Program-made: the position numbers and the translations under genes | Assembly: GCA_024752435.1 (NCBI GenBank) | Contig: CP103030.1 | Location: 992,001-1,056,000, forward strand | Source: Allantophomopsis cytisporea | Lineage: Eukaryota > Ascomycota > Leotiomycetes > Phacidiales > Phacidiaceae | DNA: 64,000 nucleotides | Direction of reading: 5' to 3' | Part shown: piece after piece, positions 21,531-32,562 of the stretch | How positions within the stretch are numbered: the first letter of the stretch is position 1 | Layout of the letters: each line of letters begins with the position of its first letter | The notes under the pieces: generated by a model | What the model was told of the DNA's origin: nothing | Database searches by the model: none | Seen by the model: only the letters and a program-made list of their open reading frames with translations

Positions 21531-24500
21531 ATGCCCAGTCGAAAACCCCAGAATGGTTATCGCCGCGGTGGGAAACAAGCATATCACGGAGGACCACAGC
21601 GGAAAGCGAAAACCTTCCAATCGAATGGACGAAACGAAGCAACTTCGGCAGACGAGAAGCTCGAAGCCATTAAATTAGCCCACAGCATAGACGAGTCCAT
21701 GGGATTTGCACGATACGACGCTGGAAAGAAGAAAGTTGGGTGGCTTTGTAATATGCATGCGACAATTATCGAAGACGATGTCAACCCCAATGGAAGAGCT
21801 GGAGTGGATTTCTATTTCCTAGAGGACGATGGGGGTACTTTCAAGGCGACACTGGAATATGAGCCTTACTTTCTGGTCGCCGTGAGGAGGGGTCATGAAG
21901 CCGAAGCCGAAGAATGGTTGAAAAGAGTTCCAGGAGGAGGCACAGTGAAGAGTGTGAGGCGAATAGAGAAAGAAGACTTACAAATGCCGAATCACCTTCT
22001 AGGATATAGAAGGACATTCTTGGAGTGTAGATTTCTGAACCAAACAGATTTGATGGCAGCCAAGAGAGATGTGGCTCCTGTGGCAGAGAAAAACAAAAAG
22101 GGCATGGATGCGATGGATACATATGCGGAGGTCGCCAGGCAAGTACGAAGTATTCTGATTTCAAGACAAGGTCTAATCGTTTTCTAGTGCGAACGCTGGC
22201 TTTGACCTTTTTGATGATGATTTACGAGATGACGATAAACGAAATAATACTATTGCCGACGCAAGCGATTTCATTGTAGATATAAGGGAGTTTGATGTAC
22301 CATATCAGGTGCGGGTTGCTATTGATAAAGGTACATATAACTGAAATCGACCATTTTCATAACTAACAGAATAAATAGATATTCGAATTGGAAAGTGGTA
22401 TACAGTTGAGGCCAAACACGGTGTTACGAGTTTCAAGTGTATAGAAGAACGATTGCAGAGAGCAGATCCTGTGGTAATGGCATACGATATCGAGACCACG
22501 AAACTGCCTTTGAAATTCCCCGATGCCTTAATCGATCAAATTATGATGATTTCATATATGATCGATGGGCAAGGATTTCTCATTACCAATCGAGAGATTG
22601 TATCAGAAGATATTGAGGACTTCGAATATACTCCGAAACCAGAATATGAAGGCCCGTTCATGATCTTCAACGAACCAAATGAGAAGGCAGTTATCGAAAG
22701 ATTCTTCCTCCATATCAAAGAAGCACGTCCAACAGTCATTGCAACATATAACGGTGACTTTTTCGATTGGCCATTTGTAGAGGCTCGGGCTAGCTTCAAT
22801 GGTATCGATATGTACCAGGAGATTGGTTGGAAGAAGGATTCTGAGGACCAGTACCAATGTGATTATAGTGTTGGCATGGACTGTTTCCATTGGGTCAACC
22901 GTGACTCCTATCTTCCTCAGGGTAGTCGTGGTCTCAAAGCTGTTACAACCGCAAAACTTGGTTATGACCCTGACGAGCTGGATCCCGAATTGATGACCAA
23001 GTACGCAAGTGAGCGCCCGCAAACGCTTGCCGAATACTCTGTTTCCGACGCCGTAGCCACATATTATCTTTATATGAAATATGTGCATCCCTTCATTTTC
23101 TCCTTGTGCACGATTATCCCTCTTGGACCGGACGCTGTCTTACGAAAAGGAACGGGAACATTATGTGAGATGTTATTGATGGTCGAAGCTTATAAAAAGG
23201 AGATCGTCCTGCCGAACAAACACACGGGACCCAAGGAAGCTTTCTGGGATGGTCATCTTCTAGAGTCCGAAACATATGTCGGAGGTCATGTTGAGAGTAT
23301 CGAAGCTGGTGTGTTCAGAGCAGATATTCCAGTAAATTTTGCTGTGGATACGAAAGCCATCGATGAGCTCCTTGCCGATCTGGATGCTGCTTTGAGATTC
23401 AGCATTACGGTTGAAGAAAAGAAGTCCATGGATGATGTCACCAACTATGAGGAGATCAAACAACAGATTATAGATCGATTAGTGAGTTTGAAAGAGACAG
23501 CCAACAGAAACGAAAGGCCTCTGATCTATCATTTGGATGTCGCATCCATGTATCCTAACATCATGACCACAAACCGTCTTCAGCCTGATTCTATGATACA
23601 AGAATCAGATTGCGCCGCTTGCGACTTCAATCGACCTGGAAAGTCGTGTGATCGTAGGCTACCATGGGCTTGGAGAGGAGAATTTTTGCCAGCAAAGCGT
23701 GATGAGTACAATATGATTCGGCATGCTCTCGAAAATGAGCGATTTCCTGGGAAATGGCCCAACAGTCCACCTCGAACATTTCAAGATTTACCCCTTGATG
23801 AACAGAATGCTTTGGTGAAGAAGAGATTGCAGATTTACAGTCAAAAGATCTACCATAAGCAGAAAGAGACACAGACTATTGAACGAGAAGCCATCATTTG
23901 TCAACGCGAGAATCCTTTCTACGTCGACACCGTCAAAGACTTCCGAGATCGTAGATACGACTACAAGGGACAACAAAAAGTTTGGAAAGGCAAAACAGAA
24001 GCCCTCAAGGCATCAGGCGCTACTGCTGCCGAAATTGACAATGGAAAAAAGATGATTGTGCTGTTCGACTCGCTGCAGTTGGCCCACAAAGTTATTCTGA
24101 ATTCCTTCTATGGATATGTTATGAGGAAAGGTTCCCGCTGGTATTCTATGGAGATGGCCGGTGTCACTTGTTTGACTGGTGCTCACATCATTCAAATGGC
24201 TCGACAGTTGGTTGAACGAATTGGAAGACCTTTAGAGCTCGATACTGATGGTATTTGGTGTATGCTTCCAGCCACATTCCCTGAGAACTACGCCTTCACC
24301 ATGAAGAATGGCAAGAAGCTAGCAATATCATACCCCTGTGTGATGTTGAATCACTTGGTACATGATAAGTTCACGAATCACCAATATCAGACGCTTGTGG
24401 ATCCTAAGACCTTCCGATACGAAACGCACAGCGATAACTCTATTTTTTTCGAAGTCGACGGACCTTACAGAGCCATGATTCTGCCAACTTCAAAGGAAGA

Positions 24501-27500
24501 AGACAAGAACCTGAAGAAGCGTTATGCTGTCTTCAATGATGATGGAAGTCTTGCTGAACTTAAGGGATTCGAAGTCAAGCGTCGTGGAGAATTGAAGCTC
24601 ATCAAGATCTTCCAACAACAGATTTTCAAATTCTTCTTGGAAGGAACGACACTTGCTGAGACATATGCTTCTGTCGCTAAGGTCGCCAATCGATGGCTTG
24701 ATGTCCTGCACTCAAAGGGAACAACATTGGCTGATGAAGAGTTGATCGATCTTATTTGCGAGAACAGAAGCATGTCGAAAACCTTGGAAGAATACGGTAC
24801 TCAAAAGTCGACTTCCATTACAACAGCGAGAAGACTGGCGGATTTCTTGGGTGAGCAGATGATTAAGGATAAAGGGCTGAATTGCAAGTACATTATCTGC
24901 TCTCGACCAAAGAATGCTCCTGTTACGGAGCGTGCCATTCCTGTAGCCATCTTCTCCGCCGAGACTTCTGTCAAGCGCTACTTCCTGCGCAAGTGGTTGA
25001 AGGAGGATCCGACTGATATGGATCCGAGAGCACTTCTTGATTGGGATTACTACCTCGAGCGTCTGGGTTCCGTTATTCAAAAACTTATCACTATTCCAGC
25101 CGCCTTGCAGAAAGTCCGTAACCCAGTTCCGAGGGTAGCACATCCAGATTGGCTGCAAAGACGAATCAATATTAAAGATGACAAGATGAAGCAGAAGAAA
25201 ATGACTGATCTTTTTTCGAAAGCACCATTGGATGAGATCACTAATCTACAAGATCCACGCCTTGGCGACCTTGAGGACATTGGATTGAAATTGCTGAAGC
25301 CGAAGCCTATCAATGATGTTCTCCAGGCTTCGCAAAGAGTCCAGAAAAGAAAGTCTCCAGAGCCTGTGTTGGCTGTATCAGCCAATCCGTATGCTAGTCT
25401 TCCGGAGAAAATGCCTGACCCAACCGAAGATTATGAGGGCTTCCTTGACTATCAAAAGCAAAAATGGAAGATCCAAAAACAGGCACGAATTCGACGAAGG
25501 CACTTGTTTGGTGATAACCGGGTTACTATTCCCAATCATATCGGTGCCGCATTCCAGAACCAAGCTGAGCTTATGTTCAAGAGCACGTGGCAAGTCTTGC
25601 AGCTCCGAGGAACGCCTTCTCCTGGTATTGTTTTGGCATACGTACTCATCGACTCGAAGATACATACCCTGAAGGTCAATGTTCCAAGACAAGTCTTCTT
25701 AAACTTGAAAGGCAAAGAACTTCCAGATGTAGAGGTCGATGGTTGTGAAGTCGAAAAGGTTAATCATAGTCTGCCAAATGGCCATCCCTCTGTCCATTTG
25801 TTCAAGCTTACGATGCCGGAAGAGGTGTACGTCAATGATGCCCAAAAGCTTTCTGTTCTTTTCAATCATCCGAGTGTGGAGGGTGTGTATGAAAAGCAGG
25901 TACCATTAAGCGTACGAGCGGTACTTCAACTTGGAAGTCTCTGCACCTTCGATGAAACTCAACCAGGTGTTTTAGGTAAAGGTCTAGAGCAAGGCTTCGA
26001 CTTGTCAGGTCTCAAACGTGCTACATCAAAACAGCCTTACCTCACTCAGTCACCACTTGCGTACCTATATTTGTATCATGTGGTGGCTGGAGATCGACAA
26101 GTCTTTGCCCTGTTCTCAACGCGCAGTGATCAAGCTCATATTGTTATGTTGCAGAAGTCAAAGGACAATAACCAAGAGCTGCCAAATTTGGGCAAAATCT
26201 ACACAGATATGCTTGCCAGATGTCATCAGGAAGCTCTTGATGAGCCTTGGCAGACTTGCTTTGAGTACCAGGAGAAAATCCAGTTCTCTATAAAGCAAGT
26301 TACTACAAGGCGAAAGGCTCTTCTCGAAGTTGGAGACTTATTGAAGAAAATGCGAAAGGACGAGGCTGCACCATTGATGCTCATAATTCAATCGCCACAA
26401 AGACGCATGCTTGCCCATGACATCCCCATCGTTAGCGAGTTTCCAGTATTGCCGCTCAAGTATGAGGTCTCTGATGGCACATTGCCTCCTCTAGGGTGGC
26501 AGTCATTCGTTGCCAAACGCCTTGTCAACCACTATCTCAGTTTAGGCGCCTGGATTCTGCACCTTACTGAACTCGCAAGATATGGTGATGTACCTCTTTG
26601 CAATCTTGAACGCGATGGTCCCCGATTCTTGATTGATATTGCATATGCGAGACGGCTTCAAAAGAATAATGTAGTCCTCTGGTGGTCGGCTGGCCCAAGG
26701 CCTGATCATGCTGGTTACGAAAAGGATGACATTCTAGGACCTATGGAGACTGTTCAGATGCCTTCGCTCAACAATCCTGGAACATACTCATCCGTCTGTA
26801 TCGAACTGGATATTCGGAATCTTGCCATCAACACGATCTTGACTTCTTCTTTGATCAACGAATTGGAGGGGAGCGATTCATTCTCCTTCAATCCTGCAGC
26901 ACCCACGGATGACCCTGGTGACGGCACTGCTATTTATTCCGACAATGCTTTCGCTGCAGCTGGCGTTACTGTTCTTCGAGAAATGGTGAAAGCTTGGTGG
27001 ACAGAAGCATGTAGGGGCAGTGGCATGGCCGACATCATGGTACAGCACCTTGTGCGATGGGTTGAGAATCCGGATTCTTTCTTGTATGATCGCTCACTGC
27101 ACTATTATGTGCAGATGATGTCTCGAAAGGCGTTTCAACAGCTGATGTCTGATTTCCGCCGCGTCGGATCCCATGTGGTCTTTGCTAGTGCAAATCGGTT
27201 GCTGCTCCAAACTACCAAGGCAGAAGTTGGTAATGCATACGCCTACAGTCAATACATCCTCAAGTCTATCAAAGCGAAGCCACTATTTCACTTCCTAGAT
27301 CTGGAAATTAAAGAATACTGGGATTATCTCATATGGTATGATGAGTTCAATTACGGTGGAAAGGCATGCGAGGAGGTCGTCGAAGTTGAACAGCAGAAGC
27401 TCGATTGCATCATGCACTGGCAACTCTCAAAGTTCTTACCTGCTCCTATGCAGCCAATTTTCAATGACTGGGTAGTGGAGTTCATTGAAGTCATGCAGGC

Positions 27501-28317
27501 TCTTAAGCGCCCACAGATCATGAAGTCCGATGGAACAGTTGACTCGACGCCTCGAGCTACGCAGCTCCCCGTCAGAGCCCTAGGGGAAGACAAGAACCCT
27601 GACGACAAGATCATTCTAGGCAAAACATTTGAGAAGCCCCTGAAGCGACAAATCGCTGGCCTAATCCGCCGCCAAAAAGATGAGATGCTGCATCCCGAAC
27701 TAGCCTCAGACTACAGTTTCCCTGTCCTCCCAGGCTCATATCTCAACCTCGATAACCCTGTTCTCCAACTGGTTAAGTCACTTATGCAAGTCCTCTCCCT
27801 CGACAAGAACATCACTCTCGAAGCGCGTCTGTTGCGCAAGGAATTGCTAGCCCTCTTCGACGTCCGCGAGTTCTCTGCTCAGGCTACCTTCCAAAACCCC
27901 TCCGAAAGCCTGAAGTTTCAGCAGTTGATCTGTGAGAACTGCACTATGAGTCGTGATCTGGATCTTTGTCGCGACGAAGACCTCATTCCGGATGCCGCAG
28001 ATGCGAATGGCGCTTCTCGTCCGTGGTTATGTACGTTCTGTAATGCGGAATATGATAAGCTTGGTATTGAGCAGCGTATGATCGCTAATGTCGAGGCTAT
28101 GATTATCGAGTGGCAGACACAGGACTTAAAGTGTGAGAAGTGTGGTGGGTTGAGGATCAATGATTTTCAGGACCATTGTAGTTGTGGAATGGATTGGGTA
28201 GGTACTGTGGATAGGAAGGAGTTGATGCGGAAGTTGAAGGTTTATAAGGGCGTTTCGAGGTTTTATGGACTTGCAATGCTGGGTGGTGTTGTGGAGGATG
28301 TGTTGGGGGGTATCTGA
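21531..28317 (+). CDS. pol2: DNA polymerase epsilon catalytic subunit
   Basis: Three exons (21531-22138, 22188-22330, 22379-28317) encode 2,229 aa, the normal Pol2 length. Intron 1 is GC-AG (CCAG/GCAAGT...CTAG); the nearby GT would bring a stop into frame. The exonuclease domain starts near 285 with AYDIETTKLP (Exo I Asp and Glu) and continues with NGDFFDWPF. The B-family polymerase has motif A DVASMYPNIM near 638, motif B NSFYGYVMRKGSRWYS, and motif C DTDGIWC at 873-875, the epsilon-specific form. The inactive second polymerase/exonuclease half follows. The C-terminus (about 2100-2190) has two zinc modules: CENC...CTFC and CEKCGG...CSCG. Pol epsilon is the leading-strand replicase and part of the CMG-linked replisome; the C-terminus binds Dpb2. 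No catalytic residue is missing. Confidence 0.97.
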
Positions 28318-28643
28318 TATGCATCACATGGTGTTTTGGCGTTTATGTAGATACTGTATGGAGTTTGATGTTGAGACTTTGTTTCATTGCTTAGCTGTAT
28401 TCATTTCAGAATTTCCTCACTGCTCTCGTCGAATTATACTGCTATATCCGTGATTTAAATTGTGACTCGCGTGAAAATTTATTGTGTGGTTATAGCGTTA
28501 AATAGTGGTCTACAGATGTGGAAAAGTACCTACGTTCTGTTGGGAATGATAATTCCGAGCATAGACAGAGTTGGGTACAAAAAGATTGAAGTCAGCCGTA
28601 TAGAAAGTTCCCTTATTCTTCAACAAACTGTACAACGCTAACA
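28318..28643. other. Intergenic between POL2 and a small hypothetical gene
   Basis: 3' flank of POL2 followed by the AT-rich leader of the next open frame. Nothing else seen. Confidence 0.5.
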
Positions 28644-28952
28644 ATGGATATACTCAAGAATTTAGGTGGCCATTTATCGTATGTCAAATACAAGTTAGGG
28701 AAGAAACCTAGTGATGGTGATGAGGAAAACAATGGCAATAGGCAAGTGATGATTGTAAGGCACATAATAAAGCGTAGTAGCTCTGAGACACAATCAGCGC
28801 TATTCTCTTACTTACATTCTCAAAGCATACCAATGGGTTTAGCAGCCTCTCCTTGGAGTGGGCAGATCAAGGAGCTGAATGAGCGGGGCATGGGGTGGAC
28901 AATAGTGAGAGGGTTGATGGTGATGAATAATGGTGAATCAAGGTATATTTGA
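28644..28952 (+). CDS. Small hypothetical protein, 102 aa
   Basis: A single open frame from an ATG in good fungal context (aacaATGG) to TGA. The protein is basic in the first half (YVKYKLGKKP, VRHIIKRSSS) and moderately hydrophobic in the second (IPMGLAASPWSGQ, MGWTIVRGLMVMNN). It has no signal peptide or convincing membrane segment. I do not recognise the family. The composition is protein-like and it lies in a 1.6 kb gap where a gene is plausible, but chance cannot be excluded. A GCAAGT lies inside the frame at the NGNRQVM codons, so a spliced form is conceivable. Confidence 0.35.
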   Translation: MDILKNLGGHLSYVKYKLGKKPSDGDEENNGNRQVMIVRHIIKRSSSETQSALFSYLHSQSIPMGLAASPWSGQIKELNERGMGWTIVRGLMVMNNGESRYI

Positions 28953-29947
28953 TGTGGGTCGAACACATCGATATCCTTCCACAGCTGGCTTCATAACACT
29001 AAGAAGAAGAAAAATAGGTAGACAGGAAAGGGGTTTCTATACACTTGGTGTGTGCTGGTATTACTGGACTCGCACATCGATGAAGTGATAACCGCGTAAG
29101 ATAGGAGGATATCGAAGATGAGGTGAACATGAGTCAAAAAAAGGAAGTAAATGAAGAGGACTTTACGAGTAGTGCAAATTACTTACTTACAGAAAAAGAG
29201 AAGGAACTTCTGTCAACCCTTTACTCAAAGCCAAATCAAATTGGGATGATGAGGTAGTAACTAGCTAGTCATTAATAGCTTGGAATTAGGATGGTGACAA
29301 ATTGAGGATGATAATGATAGAGACGTGATGACGGGGATTTAGATAAAGGCCCCGCTATGTGTTGTATAGCGAAGGACGACAAGACCATGCATTATGGTGT
29401 TGAAATTATTGGATTCCGACTGGAAAAGGCGGTGCGAGTACTTTTCTTGTCTCATATACTCTCCCTCACTTCCTCACTCCCGCGTGTACTCGCATATCCC
29501 TACACCAATCACATCTCTCACCCTCACCCTCACCAACTCAAAACTTCATATACACATTCATAGTCAGAAGCGCCCGGATAGCTAAGCAGACCACCAAAAT
29601 TAAAATTGTAAGGTATTCATTCATCTAGCAGCTTTCTTTTTGCAATGAAATCACAGCCCACACAAACCACACCATTTTTCCCAATCTCATCTCATCGCAT
29701 TTCGAAAGGCATAAAACATACACAGCCACAGGATTCCTAGTAACGCCAGCCAATGCAGCCTCCATGAAAGAGCAGCTCCAACAGCTTTAATAATCCACAT
29801 CCACCCCCATCCTACCAAGCGTCTAGCCCTCATATGGCTAGCCCACTTAGCATACTTCCCCCAAATCCTCCCAACTCAATCTTCACTCCTGCCCCTCAAC
29901 ATCTCTAATTTCGAACTTTTAGGCAAAAAGGAGAGAGAAATGCACGT
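28953..29947. other. Intergenic, no gene seen
   Basis: AT-rich in the first half, with pyrimidine-rich blocks near 29450-29700. It contains the 3' flank of the eIF3e gene. A fragment at 29571-29595 resembles the 5' arm of a tRNA, but no complete cloverleaf follows. Confidence 0.5.
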
Positions 29948-31390
29948 TTACTTGGCAACAGCAGCGCTAAGAACCTGTGTTCTGAAGAAACCGCCCTTGG
30001 TTCTCTCAATGACCTGCTGGTAGACGGAGGAAGGTGGGTGGTTCATGACAACAGTACCCTCCTTGTAGTCGATCTTGGCGTCCACGCGGGTATCTCTGAT
30101 GAGGTTGACGATCCACTTCTCACCGTCACCCTCGGAAAGGCCAAGGCGCGTGCTGAGATCCTTAATGTCGATGCGCTGGTGGATCTTGCAGTAGGACTCG
30201 GAGATGAGGTGGCGGGCGGCCTCTACGAAGGAGTCGGCGGCAGCAACGAGGAAGAAGTCGCTGCGGAGGACCTCCTCGGCGGTTGAGAGGGCGGACTGGG
30301 CGGCTTCAAAGTCGAAGTCGATGTAGAGGGCCTTGATGAAGTCGGTCACTGGGTCGGCGTACTCGTAGTTCTCCTGCTTAACGATGCGGATGATATCCTT
30401 AAGCTGCTTCTGGTACTGTCCAGTGTTGCGAGTGCGGGAGCGGTTGGTGATGACAGCGGCGGTCAGGTATCTTAGGATCCAGGGGCAAGCGGTCTGGATG
30501 GTGTTGATGAATGGAGCGGAGAAGAAGAGGTCGCAGATGGTGTCGCGGGCTGGCTCGTAGTTGAAAAATGGGAAGAGAGCCCAGTGGATGAGCCATGTGC
30601 GGTGGTTCAATTGTGCAAGTGGGTTGCTAAAGAGCTTGGTGTCGATGGTCTCCTTGACCTTTGTGACCTCCTCCATAGCAGACTCCCAGTTGGTGCTAAG
30701 AATCTCAGAGGCAAGCTTTCCCCAGGTTGCAGCGGAAACCTTGTCGTTGTCGGTGGAGAGAACTCTGAACTGGTAGAGAAGCTCGGCTGCCGCACCGTAG
30801 TTACCGCAGCTGTACTGGAAGTTTCCGAAGTCGTAGAGAACGTTGATCTCCTCTGGGTTGACCTAATAACACGTATATCAGTCCTGTTCGGGAAATCCGC
30901 TGCTCTTCGCAAAATTCGAAGAGGAAAAAAAAAAACCTACATCGTGCTCCTTCTTCAAGTATTCCAAGTTGGCAACCTTGTCACTTCTCAAGCTAGTAAC
31001 AACATCTTCTCTGCTCAAAAGATCGGTGATCTTTTGACTCTCCTGCTCATATTGCTCCAACCGCGAAAGAACCTCCTCTCTCTTCTTTCCAAACTCCGCA
31101 GGTGCCTGCTCAACGCCGTGAATTTCGCAGTACAAGCTCGCAACGTAATCGGTCATGTTGGTCTTCTTCAGGAGCTCGTATTTCGCCTTGGTGAGGTCGG
31201 CGTTTGGCTCGTCATCCTGATCGGCGACGAACTGAAGGAGCGGGAAGATCAAATGACGGTCGAGGTGAGTAACGAGCTTTGGGAGAAGGTCGTTTTCTCT
31301 AACGATGTCCTCTGGGGACTTGGTGGCCACAGCCTGGGCGCCGGCTCCGTTGAGCATGTCGGAAGCAGAGGTAGGTTTGAGATCCGCCAT
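29948..31390 (-). CDS. int6: Translation initiation factor eIF3 subunit e (Int6)
   Basis: Two exons (31390-30941 and 30862-29948) encode 454 aa. The donor is GTAGGT and the intron has a long T-run on the gene strand. The N-terminal half is helical repeats ([54 protein letters not shown]). A C-terminal PCI domain follows at about 230-410 ([39 protein letters not shown]). It ends with a winged-helix segment ([20 protein letters not shown]). eIF3e is part of the scaffold that joins the 40S subunit, mRNA and other factors; it is present in filamentous fungi but missing from budding yeast. The length fits. The gene is head to head with the mL49 gene, 267 bases apart. Confidence 0.96.
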
Positions 31391-31657
31391 AATTGCGACT
31401 GAGGAATATCGAGACGTCGGTCGCAAGGGTTGTGGTGGTAGCAGAGGTGGGGTTGCAGGAACGCGGTGATGAAGGGCTTCGACTTTGCGATTGTGTGCGC
31501 CAAGATATCTCAGGCTAAGAATTTTAGCGCGGCCTACTAGCGGCACCTGTTCAAGATATTCGCGACCACAACAGAAGTGACGGCGAGGTGTATCGCGAGA
31601 TTGTGTAGGAGCCTCATAGATATTCACCACAACTACAACTAGGAGACACTCGTCACG
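31391..31657. promoter_or_regulatory. Bidirectional promoter of eIF3e and mL49
   Basis: Only 267 bases separate the two divergent start codons, so both promoters and leaders must share this space. No individual element can be named. Confidence 0.55.
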
Positions 31658-32148
31658 ATGTTCGCCATGAGACCAGCCTTCGAAATCCTTGCTCCAAGAG
31701 TAACATTGGGCCATTTCGTCCGAAGAACATTGACCACAGCTTCCGCAAGCCCAGCGGCATCTTCGATAAAAGCAGGTATTGAAAGTTCACCAGCGTCGAC
31801 TGCCACTCTCAACACTGTCATCTCCCCAAGGCCAAACCTTCCATACTACGTTCAGCGTTCAAATTTCAACGGATTCCCGGTATACACATTGAAGAAACGT
31901 GGAGGCAACATGTTATTGACGAAGGTGCGGAAGATTGAGGGAGACGTGAAGTCATTGCGAAACGATTTGAAGGAATATTTGAGCGTTGAAGATGAACACA
32001 TTACTATCAACCCAACGACACAAGATATCATCATCAAGGTAGGCTAAGATGTGCTGGTTACGCAGGATGAGCAATGCTGACTTGGTGGACCGTATAGGGA
32101 CATCGTCAAATACAAGTCAGAAAGTTCCTTGAAGAGAAGAAATTCTAA
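31658..32148 (+). CDS. img2: Mitochondrial large-subunit ribosomal protein mL49 (Img2)
   Basis: Two exons (31658-32038 and 32098-32148) encode 143 aa. The N-terminus (MFAMRPAFEILAPRVTLGHF, then VRRTL) is rich in Arg and hydrophobic residues and poor in acids, as in a mitochondrial presequence. From about residue 60 the mL49/Img2 domain is clear: LPYYVQRSNFNGFPVYTLKK, KVRKIEGDVKSL, and HITINPTTQDIIIK joined by the splice to GHRQIQVRKFLEEKKF. The protein is a structural component of the mitoribosome large subunit. In yeast Img2 loss affects mitochondrial DNA integrity. The short last exon encodes 16 residues and is needed to complete the conserved C-terminus. Confidence 0.93.
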
Positions 32149-32562
32149 ATTAAAAGACATCGACGAAATGAGCAGTCACGATCGAATCAGCGGTAGAAGG
32201 AGATAAGCCAAGTGAGCCGATGAGATGCGGCTCGGGATTTGTATCAATAGCATATGTGTAAAACGGAGTCACAGGAAAGGAATGCTAGGGGTTTGTCAAT
32301 TCGAGGTATCCTATGTGTACAAACAATCTGGCTCCCATTGATCCAGTAGAGAGCTATAATAAAACACTTGTACAATGACCACGGAAGTCATCCCATCGAG
32401 CCATCGCGCTCCTGGAAAAGAAGCCAAAACGCATGCTAGCTGATAATAAAATGAAAAGATCGATCCCTCTAACGCCCAACCCACCACAAACGCTGGCATT
32501 AATATGCGTCTATACAATCGCAGTACTCCGTATCCTTCCTGGTAATTTTTGGGGTGCTCTCA
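32149..32562. other. Intergenic between convergent mL49 and SWI1 genes
   Basis: 3' flanks of two converging genes; no further feature seen. Confidence 0.5.

Noticed and set aside
29571..29600. tRNA-like 5' arm (GCCCGGATAGCTAAGCAG)
   Set aside because: No anticodon arm, T-arm or matching acceptor stem within 90 bases.
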